Assembly: GCA_938743325.2 (NCBI GenBank)
Contig: OW568891.1
Span: 372,001 to 436,000, forward strand
DNA from: Pycnococcus provasolii
Lineage: Eukaryota > Chlorophyta > Pseudoscourfieldiophyceae > Pseudoscourfieldiales > Pycnococcaceae
Reading direction: 5' to 3'
Length of the DNA: 64,000 nt
The stretch's first letter is position 1. Each line of letters starts with the position of its first letter. A program made the translations under genes and the position numbers. This document shows, in pieces, positions 36,985 to 47,326 of this stretch. Below the pieces are notes generated by a model. That model was not told the DNA's origin. It searched no databases and saw only the letters and a program-made list of their open reading frames with translations.

Positions 36985-37245
36985 ATGTCGCACGTGCGTC
37001 CCGCGTGGTGCGGTCAGCTCGCCGGCCTGCCCACGCCCATACTCGTCGACGTCCTCGACGCCGACGTCCTCACGCAGATGCTCCCCTTCGACGATATCGT
37101 GTGCAAGTCCGCGCACGGTTTCAACCTCCTCGAAGACTTGGACGCTTCCGGAGACTCTTCTCTCATCGGATCGGACTCCTTGTCAAAACTACTCAAAGAA
37201 CGCGAAAAGTGGAACGAACTGGGGCTACATAACGCGAACTTTTAA
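36985..37245 (+). CDS. APC13: APC13-like small protein (anaphase-promoting complex)
   Basis: An 86-aa protein. It follows the APC13/Swm1 pattern: an Ile/Val-Asp start (ILVDVLDADV), then LPFDDI (animal LPYEDV), a variable acidic linker, and a C-terminal KEREKWNELGL (animal KEQEMKWTDLAL). APC13 is a tiny structural subunit that stabilises the TPR lobe of the anaphase-promoting complex, the ubiquitin ligase of mitosis. The length matches (human 74). TGTAA follows at 37335 and a TTAGGG copy lies 60 bp upstream. It is easily missed because of its size; the call rests on two short motifs in the right order. Confidence 0.6.
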   Translation: MSHVRPAWCGQLAGLPTPILVDVLDADVLTQMLPFDDIVCKSAHGFNLLEDLDASGDSSLIGSDSLSKLLKEREKWNELGLHNANF

Positions 37246-37525
37246 CTCTCGTGATGCTTGGGTGGCAATACAAACGAACAGACCCGTGGTGATCAGCGTT
37301 TGCTTGCTTGCTTTCTTCAAAGAATTTATGTGTGTGTAAAGAAAGACTGTATAAGACTTCTCGTGTCAACGACAAAAACAAACGTGTCAACCACTTTTAG
37401 TTTTTTTTTTAGTTGTTCTTCCTTACTTAGGTAACAGTACTTAAGCAAAAATAACGCCGTCGTCGTCATTTTTATCCTCTTCGTTCTATCGTCGTGCTGT
37501 TAATTAGCTAGCAAGTACACTTACT

Positions 37526-38530
37526 CTATTCACCAATCGACATGCCAAATCCGAACTTGTAGTTCTTCGAGCTGTGGTCGAGCTCTGCACTCAACAAAAA
37601 CGTCACGCCCACGTTCAGCTTCTCCTCCAAAAAGCACGCGACGACGCCGTTCGTGTCCACTCGGCCGCGCAACCGACACTGTCGCAGCATGTAGTCGTAC
37701 CCGAATGTCGCCGTCGCCTCGCGCGCATTCCAGTTCCACATGAAGTCGGATGCGAGAGCAGCCTTCTCGCTCGCCTTGTGCACGTATGTCAAGCTCAGCA
37801 AGCCCGTCGTCGCCACCTGGCACGTTGCGACGTGACCTGCGCTTTCGGAATGCCGTGCTGCGAATCCCACGCCCGACTTGCGCTGGCTTCCAAGCCAGAA
37901 AGCCTCGCCACCCATCGCCAAGGTGGGCGTCACACTCTGAAGGTAGTTGACGCCGTAGAACTCGTTATTTCCCAACTTGACCTGCGCGTTCCAGTCCGTG
38001 CCCTGCAGATCAACGTCCGCCATAATCTGGCTGTACATCGCCTCCTGCGCGAGCTGCGCCTGCAGCTTGAAAGACAGCGCGTCGGAGACGTCGTAGCGGC
38101 ACCGCCCGGACATGCGGCCGTCGCTGAGCATGCGTCCGATGAGCCAGCGCTGTTCGCCTTTGTCTCCCTGTGTGATGAGGTTCGCGCCAAACTCGTACGT
38201 TCCGACGGGCACCTTGACGGTTTGTCCTGATTGCGACGGCACGTCAACGGATCCCATGTAAACGCTATGCGACAACGAGAACTTCTGGTTGAGGTGTTTC
38301 ATGAAGTCGAATCGAAATCCTTCGAAGCACTCTGGTTTGAGCGACATCATCGCTTCTTTTTGGAGTTCCTCGTACTTGACCGGTCGCGGCAGTTCCATGT
38401 AGTCGACGATCGCGGTGGTAGGAACGGCGGGCGTTGCAATGGTCGCCCCTGCCTCTGCCTCAGCCTCTTCGCACGAAAGAAAACCCACAGGTGATCCCAT
38501 GGTGCTCATGTGCGAGGGTGAGACGCCCAT
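37526..38530 (-). CDS. TOM40: TOM40, mitochondrial outer-membrane import channel
   Basis: A 334-aa beta-barrel protein of the eukaryotic porin family, the protein-conducting channel of the TOM complex. ATGs at 38530 (MGVSPSHM), 38509 and 38500 are all possible; the first is used. The N-terminus has the TOM40 pattern MELPRPVKYEELQKEAMMSL, then FEGFRFDFMKHLNQKFSLSHS, then alternating beta strands (YEFGANLI, RMSGRCRYDVSD, WNAQVKLGNNEF, GVNYLQSVTPTLAMGGEAFW). The chain ends YKFGFGMSIGE, where KFGFGMSI fits the mitochondrial beta-signal (polar-x-Gly-x-x-hydrophobic-x-hydrophobic) read by the SAM complex. It converges on the APC13-like gene. Confidence 0.93.
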   Translation of the reverse strand: MGVSPSHMSTMGSPVGFLSCEEAEAEAGATIATPAVPTTAIVDYMELPRPVKYEELQKEAMMSLKPECFEGFRFDFMKHLNQKFSLSHSVYMGSVDVPSQSGQTVKVPVGTYEFGANLITQGDKGEQRWLIGRMLSDGRMSGRCRYDVSDALSFKLQAQLAQEAMYSQIMADVDLQGTDWNAQVKLGNNEFYGVNYLQSVTPTLAMGGEAFWLGSQRKSGVGFAARHSESAGHVATCQVATTGLLSLTYVHKASEKAALASDFMWNWNAREATATFGYDYMLRQCRLRGRVDTNGVVACFLEEKLNVGVTFLLSAELDHSSKNYKFGFGMSIGE

Positions 38531-39589
38531 CTTAATAAGATCGCACGCACACACGCACGCACAGAGAGAGACAGGTACCACCGCGCAGTCGCAGAGGCGG
38601 AAGGCGGAAATGGAATGAACAATGAACGTCGCCGCCGCACAAGGGCCCTTGCAGGTGAGGTGAGGTCTCCAAAGCAATCTATTATCCAGGGTGTTCCCGG
38701 GGATCCGTCCTTGCACCCTACAAAATACTTTATGGAGGAGGAGAAAGAGGGAGCTAGGGTTTTGGCTACTTCCTACTCCCTTTTTTTTCAAGGGGCAAAA
38801 GAGGGCAGAAGGGAAGGGACCGGACTTCGGGTTAGGGTTTCTAAGGGAAGGGAATCGTAGAACTAGGGTTACGGGGGAGGAAGTTGAAGGCGATCCTATT
38901 CTCCGTGCTATTCCATCGGGACTTTCGGGTGGCTTTTCGTCTTGGTTGCGAATCAGGACGACGCGTAGTACCGGGTACGTCTGGTCGGTGTCTGGTCGTC
39001 TTTCCCCTCTCCATCAACGCCATCACAGTTCTCCCATCACGCATTATCACTCCATCACAGCACAGCGTTTGTATTTGTTGTATTGTATTGTGTCGGTCAT
39101 TATTGTCCCTGACTGCCTAAGGCATTCTAGTAATACATCTACACTGTACGTTTGCACACTTTTAACCATATAGAGTTCTTAGTATAGTCTGGGTTTCATC
39201 TGGGTTTCGTCATTAAGTACCCTAGGCGCTGATTCTTGCCTTAACAACTGGTGTGTTGTGTTGTGTTGCTTGGAGGAGGAGTGGGCTCGTTATTAACGAT
39301 TCACTCATTTATTCGACACAATTCTTGAGCAGCCGGCTTATTAAGGTAGTGTTCTCAAGTGCTTTCGTTTGCGTCACTTATTCATTCGTGTGTCTTGAAC
39401 GTGGCGCAATAGGCCCGACCTATACTGCTGGACACTCCTAGGGTACCTACAGTACTTCCTTAACGCTCTGAAAAAGAACAAACCTCGTCTGGTCTTAAGA
39501 AGAGCCTGCTGGGTTCACGCGCTAGCTAGCAAGCAAGCAAGCAGTGCTTCTTTTTTTTCCTTCCCTTCTTAAGTAAGTAGTTCTTTACG
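38531..39589. other. divergent promoter region TOM40 / low-complexity protein
   Basis: 1.06 kb. Two telomere-like copies (38829-38841 and 38863-38871) and GTGTTGTGTTGTGTTG (39251-39266) are the only notable sequences. No gene recognised. Confidence 0.5.
38829..38875 (+). repeat. two dispersed TTAGGG-type copies
   Basis: GGGTTAGGGTTT at 38829 and ACTAGGGTTACGGG at 38862, in a TOM40 divergent promoter region. Confidence 0.7.
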
Positions 39590-39688
39590 ATGCTTCGCGT
39601 CAACGTGAGCTGCAACTACGTCGTCGAAGTCGCGGAAGAACCGGGTGACCCGCTCGACGGTTCGCTGGACCCGCACTTTGCTCATGAA

Positions 39689-39728
<40 letters not shown>

Positions 39729-42637
39729 TCGTACACCTCTCGCCCTTCCACTCCGAGTCGGAAGACGGACACTTGGGAGGAAACGCAGAAGCGGACGCGA
39801 GGTACCTCGAGGAGGCGGGAGCGCTCGCGTCGGACTCCGAACTTGAGGTATATGCAGACGGTTTTGGTATGCTATACGACGACCATCACCACCACGAACA
39901 TAATAGCAGTAGCATTGTCGCGCAGCAGCAGCAACAGCAGCAGCACCGCCGCCACCACCGACGACACCACCACCACAGCCACCACCACAACCACCACCAC
40001 GCGGCGCACCACCACGACTACCACCGCAGTCACAGTGACCGCGCGGCAACTGCAGCCGCAGCGGCCGCCGCAGCGGCTGCCGCAGCAGCCTTAACCGGAC
40101 GAAGAGGGGATGCGCTCGGATTTGCCATGGGGGCACTCGAAACGCACCTCGAGAACGACGCGGACGACGAGGGCGACGACGACCTCGACGACCTCGACGA
40201 CGACGACGACGTCAGGAATGGTGTGCACGATGTCGACGACGAGGGCGTCGACGAGAACGACGACGACGACGACGACGATGACGACGACGACGATGATGAC
40301 GACGATATCAGTCGAGCTCTGTACAGCTTACCATCAGCGCCGCCGACGGCACATCTGGACACGACGCATGAAACGCACGACGACAATGCTGCCGTCGTAG
40401 GCATATATCCTGATGGCGTGCTAATGGCGGAGGACCATCACATCGACTCCGCGCTCGACGACGACGCGAACCTGCTCGATGACGACGACGAAGAGGACGA
40501 CGATGACGACGACGACGACGATGTCGACGACGACGAGGTGGAAGCTGCCGCTGCCCTCGACGAAATGGGATTTTCCGAGTCCGAGTCTGTGTACGACGAT
40601 GGCTCGGGAGCAGCGACTGCCGCGGTATCAGCCACCGCTCTGGCAACAGCTGCCATGCCTGATGAGGTGTACGCGTCTGGGGCGAGAATGCGAAGGAGAC
40701 GGCACGTGAGAACCGAGTGGACGGAGGTGTGGCAGCCAGCCAACGAAGGCGAGGCGGTTGAGAATCGTCAGCAAGCCGTCGGTGGACAGCTCGCTCTTCC
40801 ACCACCTCCGCATCCATTGCCTGCATCGCAGTCGTCCATGGAACCTTCCACCTCGTCCGAAGCTTCTGGCTCTCGCGTACCACGACATATGAACACTACG
40901 AACAACGCCGGTGCCGCTAGCAGCAGCGGTGGCGCCGCTAGCAGCAGCGGCGGTGCTGGTGGTGCCGACGCCATCGCCTCGAGTAGCGGTGGCCCTGGTA
41001 GGCTCATGCGACTTGAACGTACGGTATACCGAGAGACGAGAACGGAGGAGGATTCGTGGCGCTGTCCCGTTGGCATCGGACCGCATGCCGCTGCCGCCGC
41101 TGCCGCCGCCGTAGCGGCTGCTGCGGCTGCCGCGGCTGTTGCGTCGCTCGAAGCACCGCACAGCACGACGCGACGACGTCAGAACCGCCCCATGCTCTTG
41201 AACATGCCTAGTGATCAGCAGCCATCCGCAGCTTCGACCGAGACCTACGAAGGTGCCGACGGTGCCGAGGCGGAAGGTTCGCGGCGTGGGCGCAACATTT
41301 CTGCGGCGGCGCGTGCTGCAACTGCGGCACTCGAGGCTGCCACGGCAGCGGTCGCACCAGGATCCTTTCCATTCACTTCGTGGCGCAATGTCCCACAAAG
41401 TCTGGGTGGCGGGTCAGCAACGCATGCCCTTCCCGCACCGCCGCTGCCCTCCTCAAGTCGGCATTCAGCAGCTGGACGTGGTACACGAAGACGAAGTGCT
41501 GACATGGTGACGCCGCCCCCTCCGCCTCCGCCCCCTCCGGCTGCGGCTGCGGCGGCGCCGACAACAACGACTCCTCCGCCGCCCACCACGCCGCCAGAGA
41601 AGTCCCTTTCACCGCGTCCCATGCTGCGACCTGATACGCTTCCTCATCCATTCCTTGGCGCACCGGTCGCGACACCAACGCAACGCGAGGCGGTGAGTCC
41701 TCGCAGTGGGCGCCGCATTCTGTGGACACATGGCCCTAGCCCACATGTTCCGTCTATTCCGGTGGAGTCGGATCCGAACAGGACACCTCCCGCCACGCCT
41801 CCAAGGCGTGTCGGCGTGCACGTCACGGAGAGTGACGTTTCGCGACGAACGTCTACCACTCGAAGGTGCCTGTTTGGTGGAAGCAAAAGTGGCATCCTCC
41901 TTGCTGAGCGCAATGACTCTTTTTCGTTTGTGGGCAGGTCGTCGTTTGCGTCTGCCTTTGCCTTCGATGGCCTCGCCCGCTCCAACTGGGATGCTCTCAC
42001 GGCAACCATAGCGGCAGCTCGAAGGGAGCAGGAGGCACAGGCGGCCGCCGCCGCCGCCGCCGCCGCTGCCGCCGCCGCTGCCGCCGCCGCTGCAAGCGCG
42101 GCGAGTGCCGCTGCGGCGGCAGCTGTCGTCGCGACGCAGCGACGCGGCGAGAGGGCTTCAGCTCCGGAGGGCACAGTGGAGCGTTCGAATGTTCAGTCGT
42201 CTGCGTCGCTTCCTAGCGTGGGTGGGCTTAAGCGTCCTCCGAGCGCGAAGGAGGCGAGTGCACGCGCCGTTTCTGCCGTGCCTACACTCGGAACTGAGCT
42301 AAGCCTACCACATTTACCTGGTGTGAAAGAGTCGGCGGCGCCTGCAGTTGCCGAGAAGAGTGCGCCGTCGACACGCGGCGTTGGCCTTCCCGCGATACGC
42401 GCTTCCGCGCCTGCGGGTGTGATTCGTCCTATGGCTGCGCGTGAGCGTGCAAGTTTGCTCTCGAATGGTCGGCAGGCTTCCGTGTCTCACGCGCCGTTGA
42501 CGGCGCTGACTGGCCGCGCATTGAAGCCTACGTCCACCACGCTCGACACGGGAGTTGTTGGCACGTCCGCGTCGCGTCGTGGTGCGCCTACGAGTGCGCG
42601 CGGTTCTGGGCCGCACGCGTCGGCGTCGCGCACGTGA
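39590..42637 (+). CDS. large low-complexity protein (Asp/His/Ala runs), hypothetical
   Basis: A 1015-aa protein with no domain I recognise. The N-terminus MLRVNVSCNYVVEVAEEPGD is ordered-looking. After it come Asp runs of 11 and more (GAC/GAT triplets), a His-rich block (about residues 125-150), Ala runs of up to 14, further Asp runs (about 225-245 and 295-320), Pro8 blocks and a Ser/Ala-rich C-terminus. More ordered islands are RMRRRRHVRTEWTEVWQP (about residue 365), RLMRLERTVYRETRTEEDSW (about 470) and RSGRRILWTHGPSPHVPSIP (about 705). Composition suggests a nuclear or condensate-forming scaffold, by inference only. Codon-level purity of the repeats points to replication slippage. The reading frame is intact for 3 kb, which argues that it is a real gene. 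Confidence 0.7.
39689..39725. repeat. (GAC)n trinucleotide repeat inside a gene
   Basis: An almost pure GAC run encoding Asp. Similar GAC/GAT runs lie at about 40258-40308 and 40478-40535, all in frame. Confidence 0.9.
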
Positions 42638-42696
42638 GGACTTTTGTTTTGTTTAAAAACATTGTTGTTTGAAAAAAAAAAACATTGTTCAGTTTT

Positions 42697-43173
42697 TTAC
42701 CCAGACAAGAACATCTGCACTTTTTCTTTGTAGTTGATTTGTCCCTTTGCGTTTTGTCCTAGGAATCCGACGAGTTTCGCCGCCTGTTCGCCTGTGACTC
42801 GGTCGCTCGCGTATTCTGCGAGTGCGCGTTCGAGTCTCCTCGGTTCTATCCATCCTTTTGCCATTCCCGGTCCTGCAAATATTCGGAACGCTCTGAGCAG
42901 TTGGTCTCTGCTGTACGCGCGTCCCTGCTGTCCTGCCATGACTTGTAGAAACTCCTCGAAGTCCACTTCCCCGTTGCCGTCGATATCGATTTCCGCAATC
43001 ATCGCCTCGACTTCGCTTTGTTTCGGCTGTAGTCCGAGAAGTTCCATGAGTTCCTTGACTTCCTTCGCTTCGATGGTCCCTCCTCCATCCTTGTCTACAA
43101 GGTCGAACACCTCCCGAAACTCACGCACCTCCTCTTCTGTCAGCTCCACCGCGCCGACTTTCATGCCGGGCAT
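42697..43173 (-). CDS. EF-hand calcium-binding protein, calmodulin-like
   Basis: A 158-aa protein starting [15 protein letters not shown] (ATG at 43173; the ATG at 43164 is an alternative). The N-terminal lobe has two canonical EF-hand loops, [12 protein letters not shown] and [12 protein letters not shown]. The C-terminal lobe keeps the helices but its loops ([26 protein letters not shown]) lack the calcium-ligand pattern, so only two sites should bind Ca2+. This half-active layout is typical of calmodulin-like and troponin-C-like sensors and some light chains. It converges with the low-complexity gene; the stops are 60 bp apart. The partner is unknown; the IQ-motif protein at 12.6-14.1 kb is a formal candidate only. 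Confidence 0.9.
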   Translation of the reverse strand: MPGMKVGAVELTEEEVREFREVFDLVDKDGGGTIEAKEVKELMELLGLQPKQSEVEAMIAEIDIDGNGEVDFEEFLQVMAGQQGRAYSRDQLLRAFRIFAGPGMAKGWIEPRRLERALAEYASDRVTGEQAAKLVGFLGQNAKGQINYKEKVQMFLSG

Positions 43174-43982
43174 TATTCTGATGTGATATGCGAGCGGGAC
43201 GGGGATGGCCGATGAAAGTGGTGTTGGGAAAAACAAGGGCCCGGGCTCGAAACAAGAAACTGTCGTTCGTACTCGTACCCGGGTACTTCGTTCGCCAAGA
43301 CAAATGCGAGAGTACTACCCGCAAACCGGGTAAACTGGCAGATTTTGAGGTGCACTGTTCTGTGCCCCGACCCCCGTGCTCGCTCGTCCTTGGTCGTTTC
43401 TGCTCGCCAGTGCCCAGTGGCTCGAACAGAAGCGTCAAGTGTTGGCGGAAAGTTTCCGACTCGCAGAACGGTACAAAAATTGCGTTGCCATGGAGTAACC
43501 AAGAAATTCGTTTAAGGCCGAACCTTATTGGGGGCCATCAAAGTTGCATCTGCAAAGTCATTCTGGGGGCCGTTTACCCGGAAAACACGATTGCGGGGGC
43601 AACCTTATTGGGAAAAAGGGGGGTGCAAAGGGCCCCGCAAAGCTTTCGCGAGTTTGCGTGCCGGGCGGGCAGCCGGGGGGAGGAGGGTCCAGGGAAGGGT
43701 GTTAATTTTTTAAAAAATGCCCCGATGCAAGCCTCCCCATTTGTCCAGGCCGCCCAGCCCGGACAAATGGGATGCTTGGAAGTTGGAACCCGGGGCGGCC
43801 CCCTTGGTAAGTAATTTGTTCTATCTGTCAATTTATTCCCCCCTTAACCTTAACGAACTTTCGTCATTTTGTTATTCCCCTTGCTTTTTTATAAGCGTGT
43901 CATTCTCACACCTTAAGTATTCCCGGGACCCTTTGTTGTGTTTGTGTTTGTTTACATACGTGATAGCTGATATAGTTACAGT
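43174..43982. other. divergent region EF-hand / coiled-coil gene
   Basis: 809 bp, G-rich in the middle, with AACCTTATTGGG twice (43522-43533 and 43600-43611) and a hairpin at 43736-43771. No TTAGGG array and no gene recognised. Confidence 0.5.
43736..43771. repeat. 11-bp perfect inverted repeat (hairpin)
   Basis: CCCATTTGTCC (43736-43746) and GGACAAATGGG (43761-43771) around a 14-base C/G-rich loop. The flanks ATGCAAGC and ATGCTTGG partly extend the stem. Not followed by a T run. Confidence 0.75.
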
Positions 43983-45455
43983 ATGTTTGACCTCTCCAGC
44001 GACTACTTTTGTAATTCTTCACCAGCTTGCACTGTGGCGGACTCCTCCTCTGCTCCTCCTTCTGCTTCCATCCTAACAGAAGCAACCATGGAGGCGTCGT
44101 CGTCAACTCCGTCATCCTCAGCATGTCTCGACCGTTCGAGCTCGGAAAAAATAAACGTCGCCTCGGCGTCGGCGTCGTTGTTACCTACCGTTATGGAGTC
44201 GTCTTTCACACAGGAAGGAGGCAGCTCGAACCCGGAACTGGCGTCGATTTTGTCCATGACGTCCGCAGCTCTCAGTGCGAAAAATAACCAGCTGCAAACT
44301 TTGCTCGAAACTAACAACAAACTCAGTGAAGAACGTACCAACGCAAGACGCATGATCGAAGCGGCCGAGGAAGATAGCGGATTTCTAAGGGCGCAGATGG
44401 AAAACGTTCTCACGGAAAAAACGAGACTGCAGCAAACGAACGCCGCACTCACGCGAGAGTGCGCAAACCTAAGGCTAGAAAGAGGAATACTAAGAAGCCA
44501 AGTCGAAGAGTTTGCGGACGTCCTCGGAGGAGTCGCGCAGTCGCCCGCTTCGCCGACGCCGACGAGCCTGGGAGAAACCGTCGCTAACGCTGTCGAGGAC
44601 CTACCCGTCGCGGTCATGCAAGTCCTGCAGCGCGAACGCTCGCTGAGGCTAAGCGCAGAGGCGGCGGCAAACAGAGCAGCCGCCGAGGTGGCGAGCGCAA
44701 ACAGGCGAATCAGCGAGGCGAGGAGAGAACTCGAGGAGGAACGCGCAGCCGCCACCAGAGCAAGGCGCGCATTCGCAGAACGTGAGCAGAGCCTGCTACG
44801 TGCGACTGTTCGAGCGCGCGGGGTCGTTCCGACGAATGACACGCAGCAGCAGCAGAAGGAGCAGCAGCAGCAGAAGGAGGAGGAGGAGGAGGAGGAGGAG
44901 ACAGCAGTAAAAACAAACGACGAGGAGACGGCGGCGGCGGCAGGTGCAGCATCTCCGGTTGTGACGAAAAAGGTGGCTACATCTCCGCTCACGTCTCCAG
45001 AACAGGTGTCAAAAATGGCAGAGGAGGCTCGTGCAGTTGCCAAGAAACTCGACGCGGAGGCGCTCGCAAAGGCTGGAAAAGAATTCGTTGATGCCCTGCC
45101 CACAAGCTTCAACGCGGGCATGGCGGAAACACCGCCACTCAAGCCGTGGAATCAGCCTATTCAGGCACCCAACTCGGTGCAGTCTGACCTCGACTCGGCG
45201 AAGCGCGGAACATCGGCAAACGAGCAGAGAAAATACAAGAAAAATCGCGCGCGATCCGCAGCAATCGCACGTGGCGCTCCTCCATCCGGTGGGTCTCTCT
45301 CGTGGAGCGTCGTCGATCCGCTCAAGCTGAAGGACGTGACGAACGAAAAGGATGCTGGCCTCGCGTCGAATAAGCGAAACATGGGACAGGTGAACGCTCT
45401 CACGCACGTGTTTGACGAGAACAAGCCTCGCACGTGGCGTGCGGAGACAGCTTAG
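43983..45455 (+). CDS. coiled-coil protein, hypothetical
   Basis: A 490-aa protein from the ATG at 43983 (an ATG 35 codons later also fits). The N-terminus is Ser/Ala-rich. Residues about 95-290 form a long probable coiled coil (NNQLQTLLETNNKLSEERT, AQMENVLTEKTRLQQ, AALTRECANLRLERGILRSQ, ARRELEEERAAATRARRAF). A Gln/Glu run (about 295-310) interrupts it. The C-terminal 100 residues are more conserved-looking and basic (QRKYKKNRARSAAIARG, SLSWSVVDPLKLKDVTNE, NALTHVFDENKPRTWRAE). No family recognised; a cytoskeletal or centrosomal/basal-body role would suit the composition but is not shown. Confidence 0.7.
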   Translation: MFDLSSDYFCNSSPACTVADSSSAPPSASILTEATMEASSSTPSSSACLDRSSSEKINVASASASLLPTVMESSFTQEGGSSNPELASILSMTSAALSAKNNQLQTLLETNNKLSEERTNARRMIEAAEEDSGFLRAQMENVLTEKTRLQQTNAALTRECANLRLERGILRSQVEEFADVLGGVAQSPASPTPTSLGETVANAVEDLPVAVMQVLQRERSLRLSAEAAANRAAAEVASANRRISEARRELEEERAAATRARRAFAEREQSLLRATVRARGVVPTNDTQQQQKEQQQQKEEEEEEEETAVKTNDEETAAAAGAASPVVTKKVATSPLTSPEQVSKMAEEARAVAKKLDAEALAKAGKEFVDALPTSFNAGMAETPPLKPWNQPIQAPNSVQSDLDSAKRGTSANEQRKYKKNRARSAAIARGAPPSGGSLSWSVVDPLKLKDVTNEKDAGLASNKRNMGQVNALTHVFDENKPRTWRAETA

Positions 45456-45587
45456 CGCGTTATTGGGGGAAAGAACAACCAGTGGTGGGTGTTTCAGGAA
45501 AAAAATATTAGAGGCCAAATCAAACAGTCGAAAACACGTGTAGATGAAGTTTTCTTTTTCAATCAGATAGGGTACCCTAATATTTAT

Positions 45588-47144
45588 TTACAGGCTAAGT
45601 AAGCCCCCGTCGACGCGCTTGCCACGCACGACATCGGCCAAGCCCTCGCCCTCGTACGTGCTTCCCGGTGAGATTTCCACCTCACCTAGGTCGAGCACCG
45701 TCGCACCCGCCCGCTGTAGCCAGCGCGTGTGCTGCCCAAGGAGAAGCGCCCTTGCCGTTTCCGGCGAATCTTTCACACCTGGCCCCGCCTTGTTCTTAAT
45801 GGGCGCGAACGACTCTTCGCGCCTTGCAGCGTACAACGTGGAATTCCGTGCAAACGCAAAGGCGTCGAAAATGAAGCGCTCGAGCTTGACCGCCTCCACC
45901 TTAGCATCACCCACGGTGGGAACCGCCTTGATCGCGGCGTGGTACGGCATTTTCGCGTTCATGGCTGGGCTCGCCATGCGGCGTAGGAAGTCCGCGGTGT
46001 AGAAGTGAATGCAGATGTTGCCCCAGCGGTATCGCAGCTTGCCGTCTGGCTGTTTCTCCTCGCTCGACGCCTTTGGCATCTCGCTGTACTCGCACACCGC
46101 GAGCCCACCTTTCGTGCCTCGTGCTTTGACAAACACGCCCACCTTTTCGTGCGCGTACGCCTTCTCCACCGCGAGCGCGCCCATGTCTGCCTTGCGTGTG
46201 AGGCAGCACCCGACGAATCCCGGGTCGAGCGGTCTCGCGAGCACGTTGTCGACGCAGATGGCGTCGCAGCAGACGACGCGTCTCTTCTTCATGTCGTCGA
46301 GTATGCCGTGCTTCTTCAGGGCGGTGTAGATGCCCCCGTTTCCGTCGGGCGAGAGCGCCAAGCTGTTCGCGCGCGTGGTTCCCTGTAGCACGGCGACTCC
46401 GTCTTTGGTCATAGCGGGGAGCATGCCCTGCGGGAAGAAGTACACGTCGTTTCTGTCGAGTCCAAAGTAGTTGTTATTTTCGAAGTGCTCGATGGTATCT
46501 TCGTGCGTCGCCTCGCTTGTCATGATGTACCACGGAATTCCTTTCTCGGCCGTTTTCCCCGTGGCTTGTGCGGCGATCGTCGCGAGTCGTTTGAGTCTTT
46601 TGGCGTGCAGTTCGAACAAGGACGCTCGACTTGCGAGTCCGATGTCGAGGCATCCTTTCGGGCAGTTCGCGCCTAGTCGTGTTCCTTGTCCTCCCGCGAG
46701 CAGTATGCTAGCCGCTCGTCCTTCGCTGATGATTTTGAGTGCGCGCGATCGGTACGTGTCGATAACTTTTCGATCGAGGTTGAACGGGTCGACGACTTCA
46801 GAGGATGCGGGCAGAGGCGGCGTTGAAGATGCCGACGTTTCCGATTCCGCGTGCGCCTTGAGTGCAGAAGTGAGTGCGGCGCGCAGCACCTGCACGTCGA
46901 ATTCCTGCACGACATCTGCCAATCGTGATAATTCTTCTTGTGGGAGACGAGACGACAACGCATGCATGTCAACAAAGGCAGAATTCACGGATCCTAAAAT
47001 AAGTGACTCAAGTGAGGCTGAGTTCTTCCTTTTAAGAATAAGACGCCGCCTGTTAATAAAATATGCCAAGGGAACTAACGACAAGAGTGATGCGACGGAC
47101 ACGGAGACGGAGGCATGGGAGGGCATCTGAGCATGGGAGGGCAT
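45588..47144 (-). CDS. UAP1: UDP-N-acetylglucosamine pyrophosphorylase with N-terminal membrane segment
   Basis: A 518-aa protein from the ATG at 47144 (ATG at 47126 also possible). It makes UDP-GlcNAc from UTP and GlcNAc-1-phosphate, for glycans, GPI anchors and chitin-like polymers. The nucleotide-binding signature LAGGQGTRLG (residues 149-158) is followed by PKGCLDIGL and SLFELHAKRL; further family segments are IPWYIMTSEATHEDTIEHF, GLDRNDVYFFPQGMLPAMTKDG, PDGNGGIYTAL, VVCCDAICVDNVLARPLDP and GNICIHFYTADFL. Unusually, residues about 12-30 (SVSVASLLSLVPLAYFI) are a hydrophobic segment followed by basic RRRLILKRK, like a signal anchor; the enzyme is normally soluble and cytosolic. TGTAA overlaps the stop codon (45592-45588). 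Confidence 0.92.
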   Translation of the reverse strand: MPSHAQMPSHASVSVSVASLLSLVPLAYFINRRRLILKRKNSASLESLILGSVNSAFVDMHALSSRLPQEELSRLADVVQEFDVQVLRAALTSALKAHAESETSASSTPPLPASSEVVDPFNLDRKVIDTYRSRALKIISEGRAASILLAGGQGTRLGANCPKGCLDIGLASRASLFELHAKRLKRLATIAAQATGKTAEKGIPWYIMTSEATHEDTIEHFENNNYFGLDRNDVYFFPQGMLPAMTKDGVAVLQGTTRANSLALSPDGNGGIYTALKKHGILDDMKKRRVVCCDAICVDNVLARPLDPGFVGCCLTRKADMGALAVEKAYAHEKVGVFVKARGTKGGLAVCEYSEMPKASSEEKQPDGKLRYRWGNICIHFYTADFLRRMASPAMNAKMPYHAAIKAVPTVGDAKVEAVKLERFIFDAFAFARNSTLYAARREESFAPIKNKAGPGVKDSPETARALLLGQHTRWLQRAGATVLDLGEVEISPGSTYEGEGLADVVRGKRVDGGLLSL

Positions 47145-47326
47145 CTTCACGGCACGGCACGGGTGGTACCTTCGAAGGATGGCGGAACAGAACGGCGGAG
47201 GGAAAGTTAGTAAGTAAGGTAGGGGTTTGGACAAGGCGAGAGGCAATTCGGGGTTAGAATTCCCTCCCCCGGGATCCACCCCGGCGGCTCCCTCTGGATC
47301 TGCCCCTCTCCCTCACTCCCTCCCTC

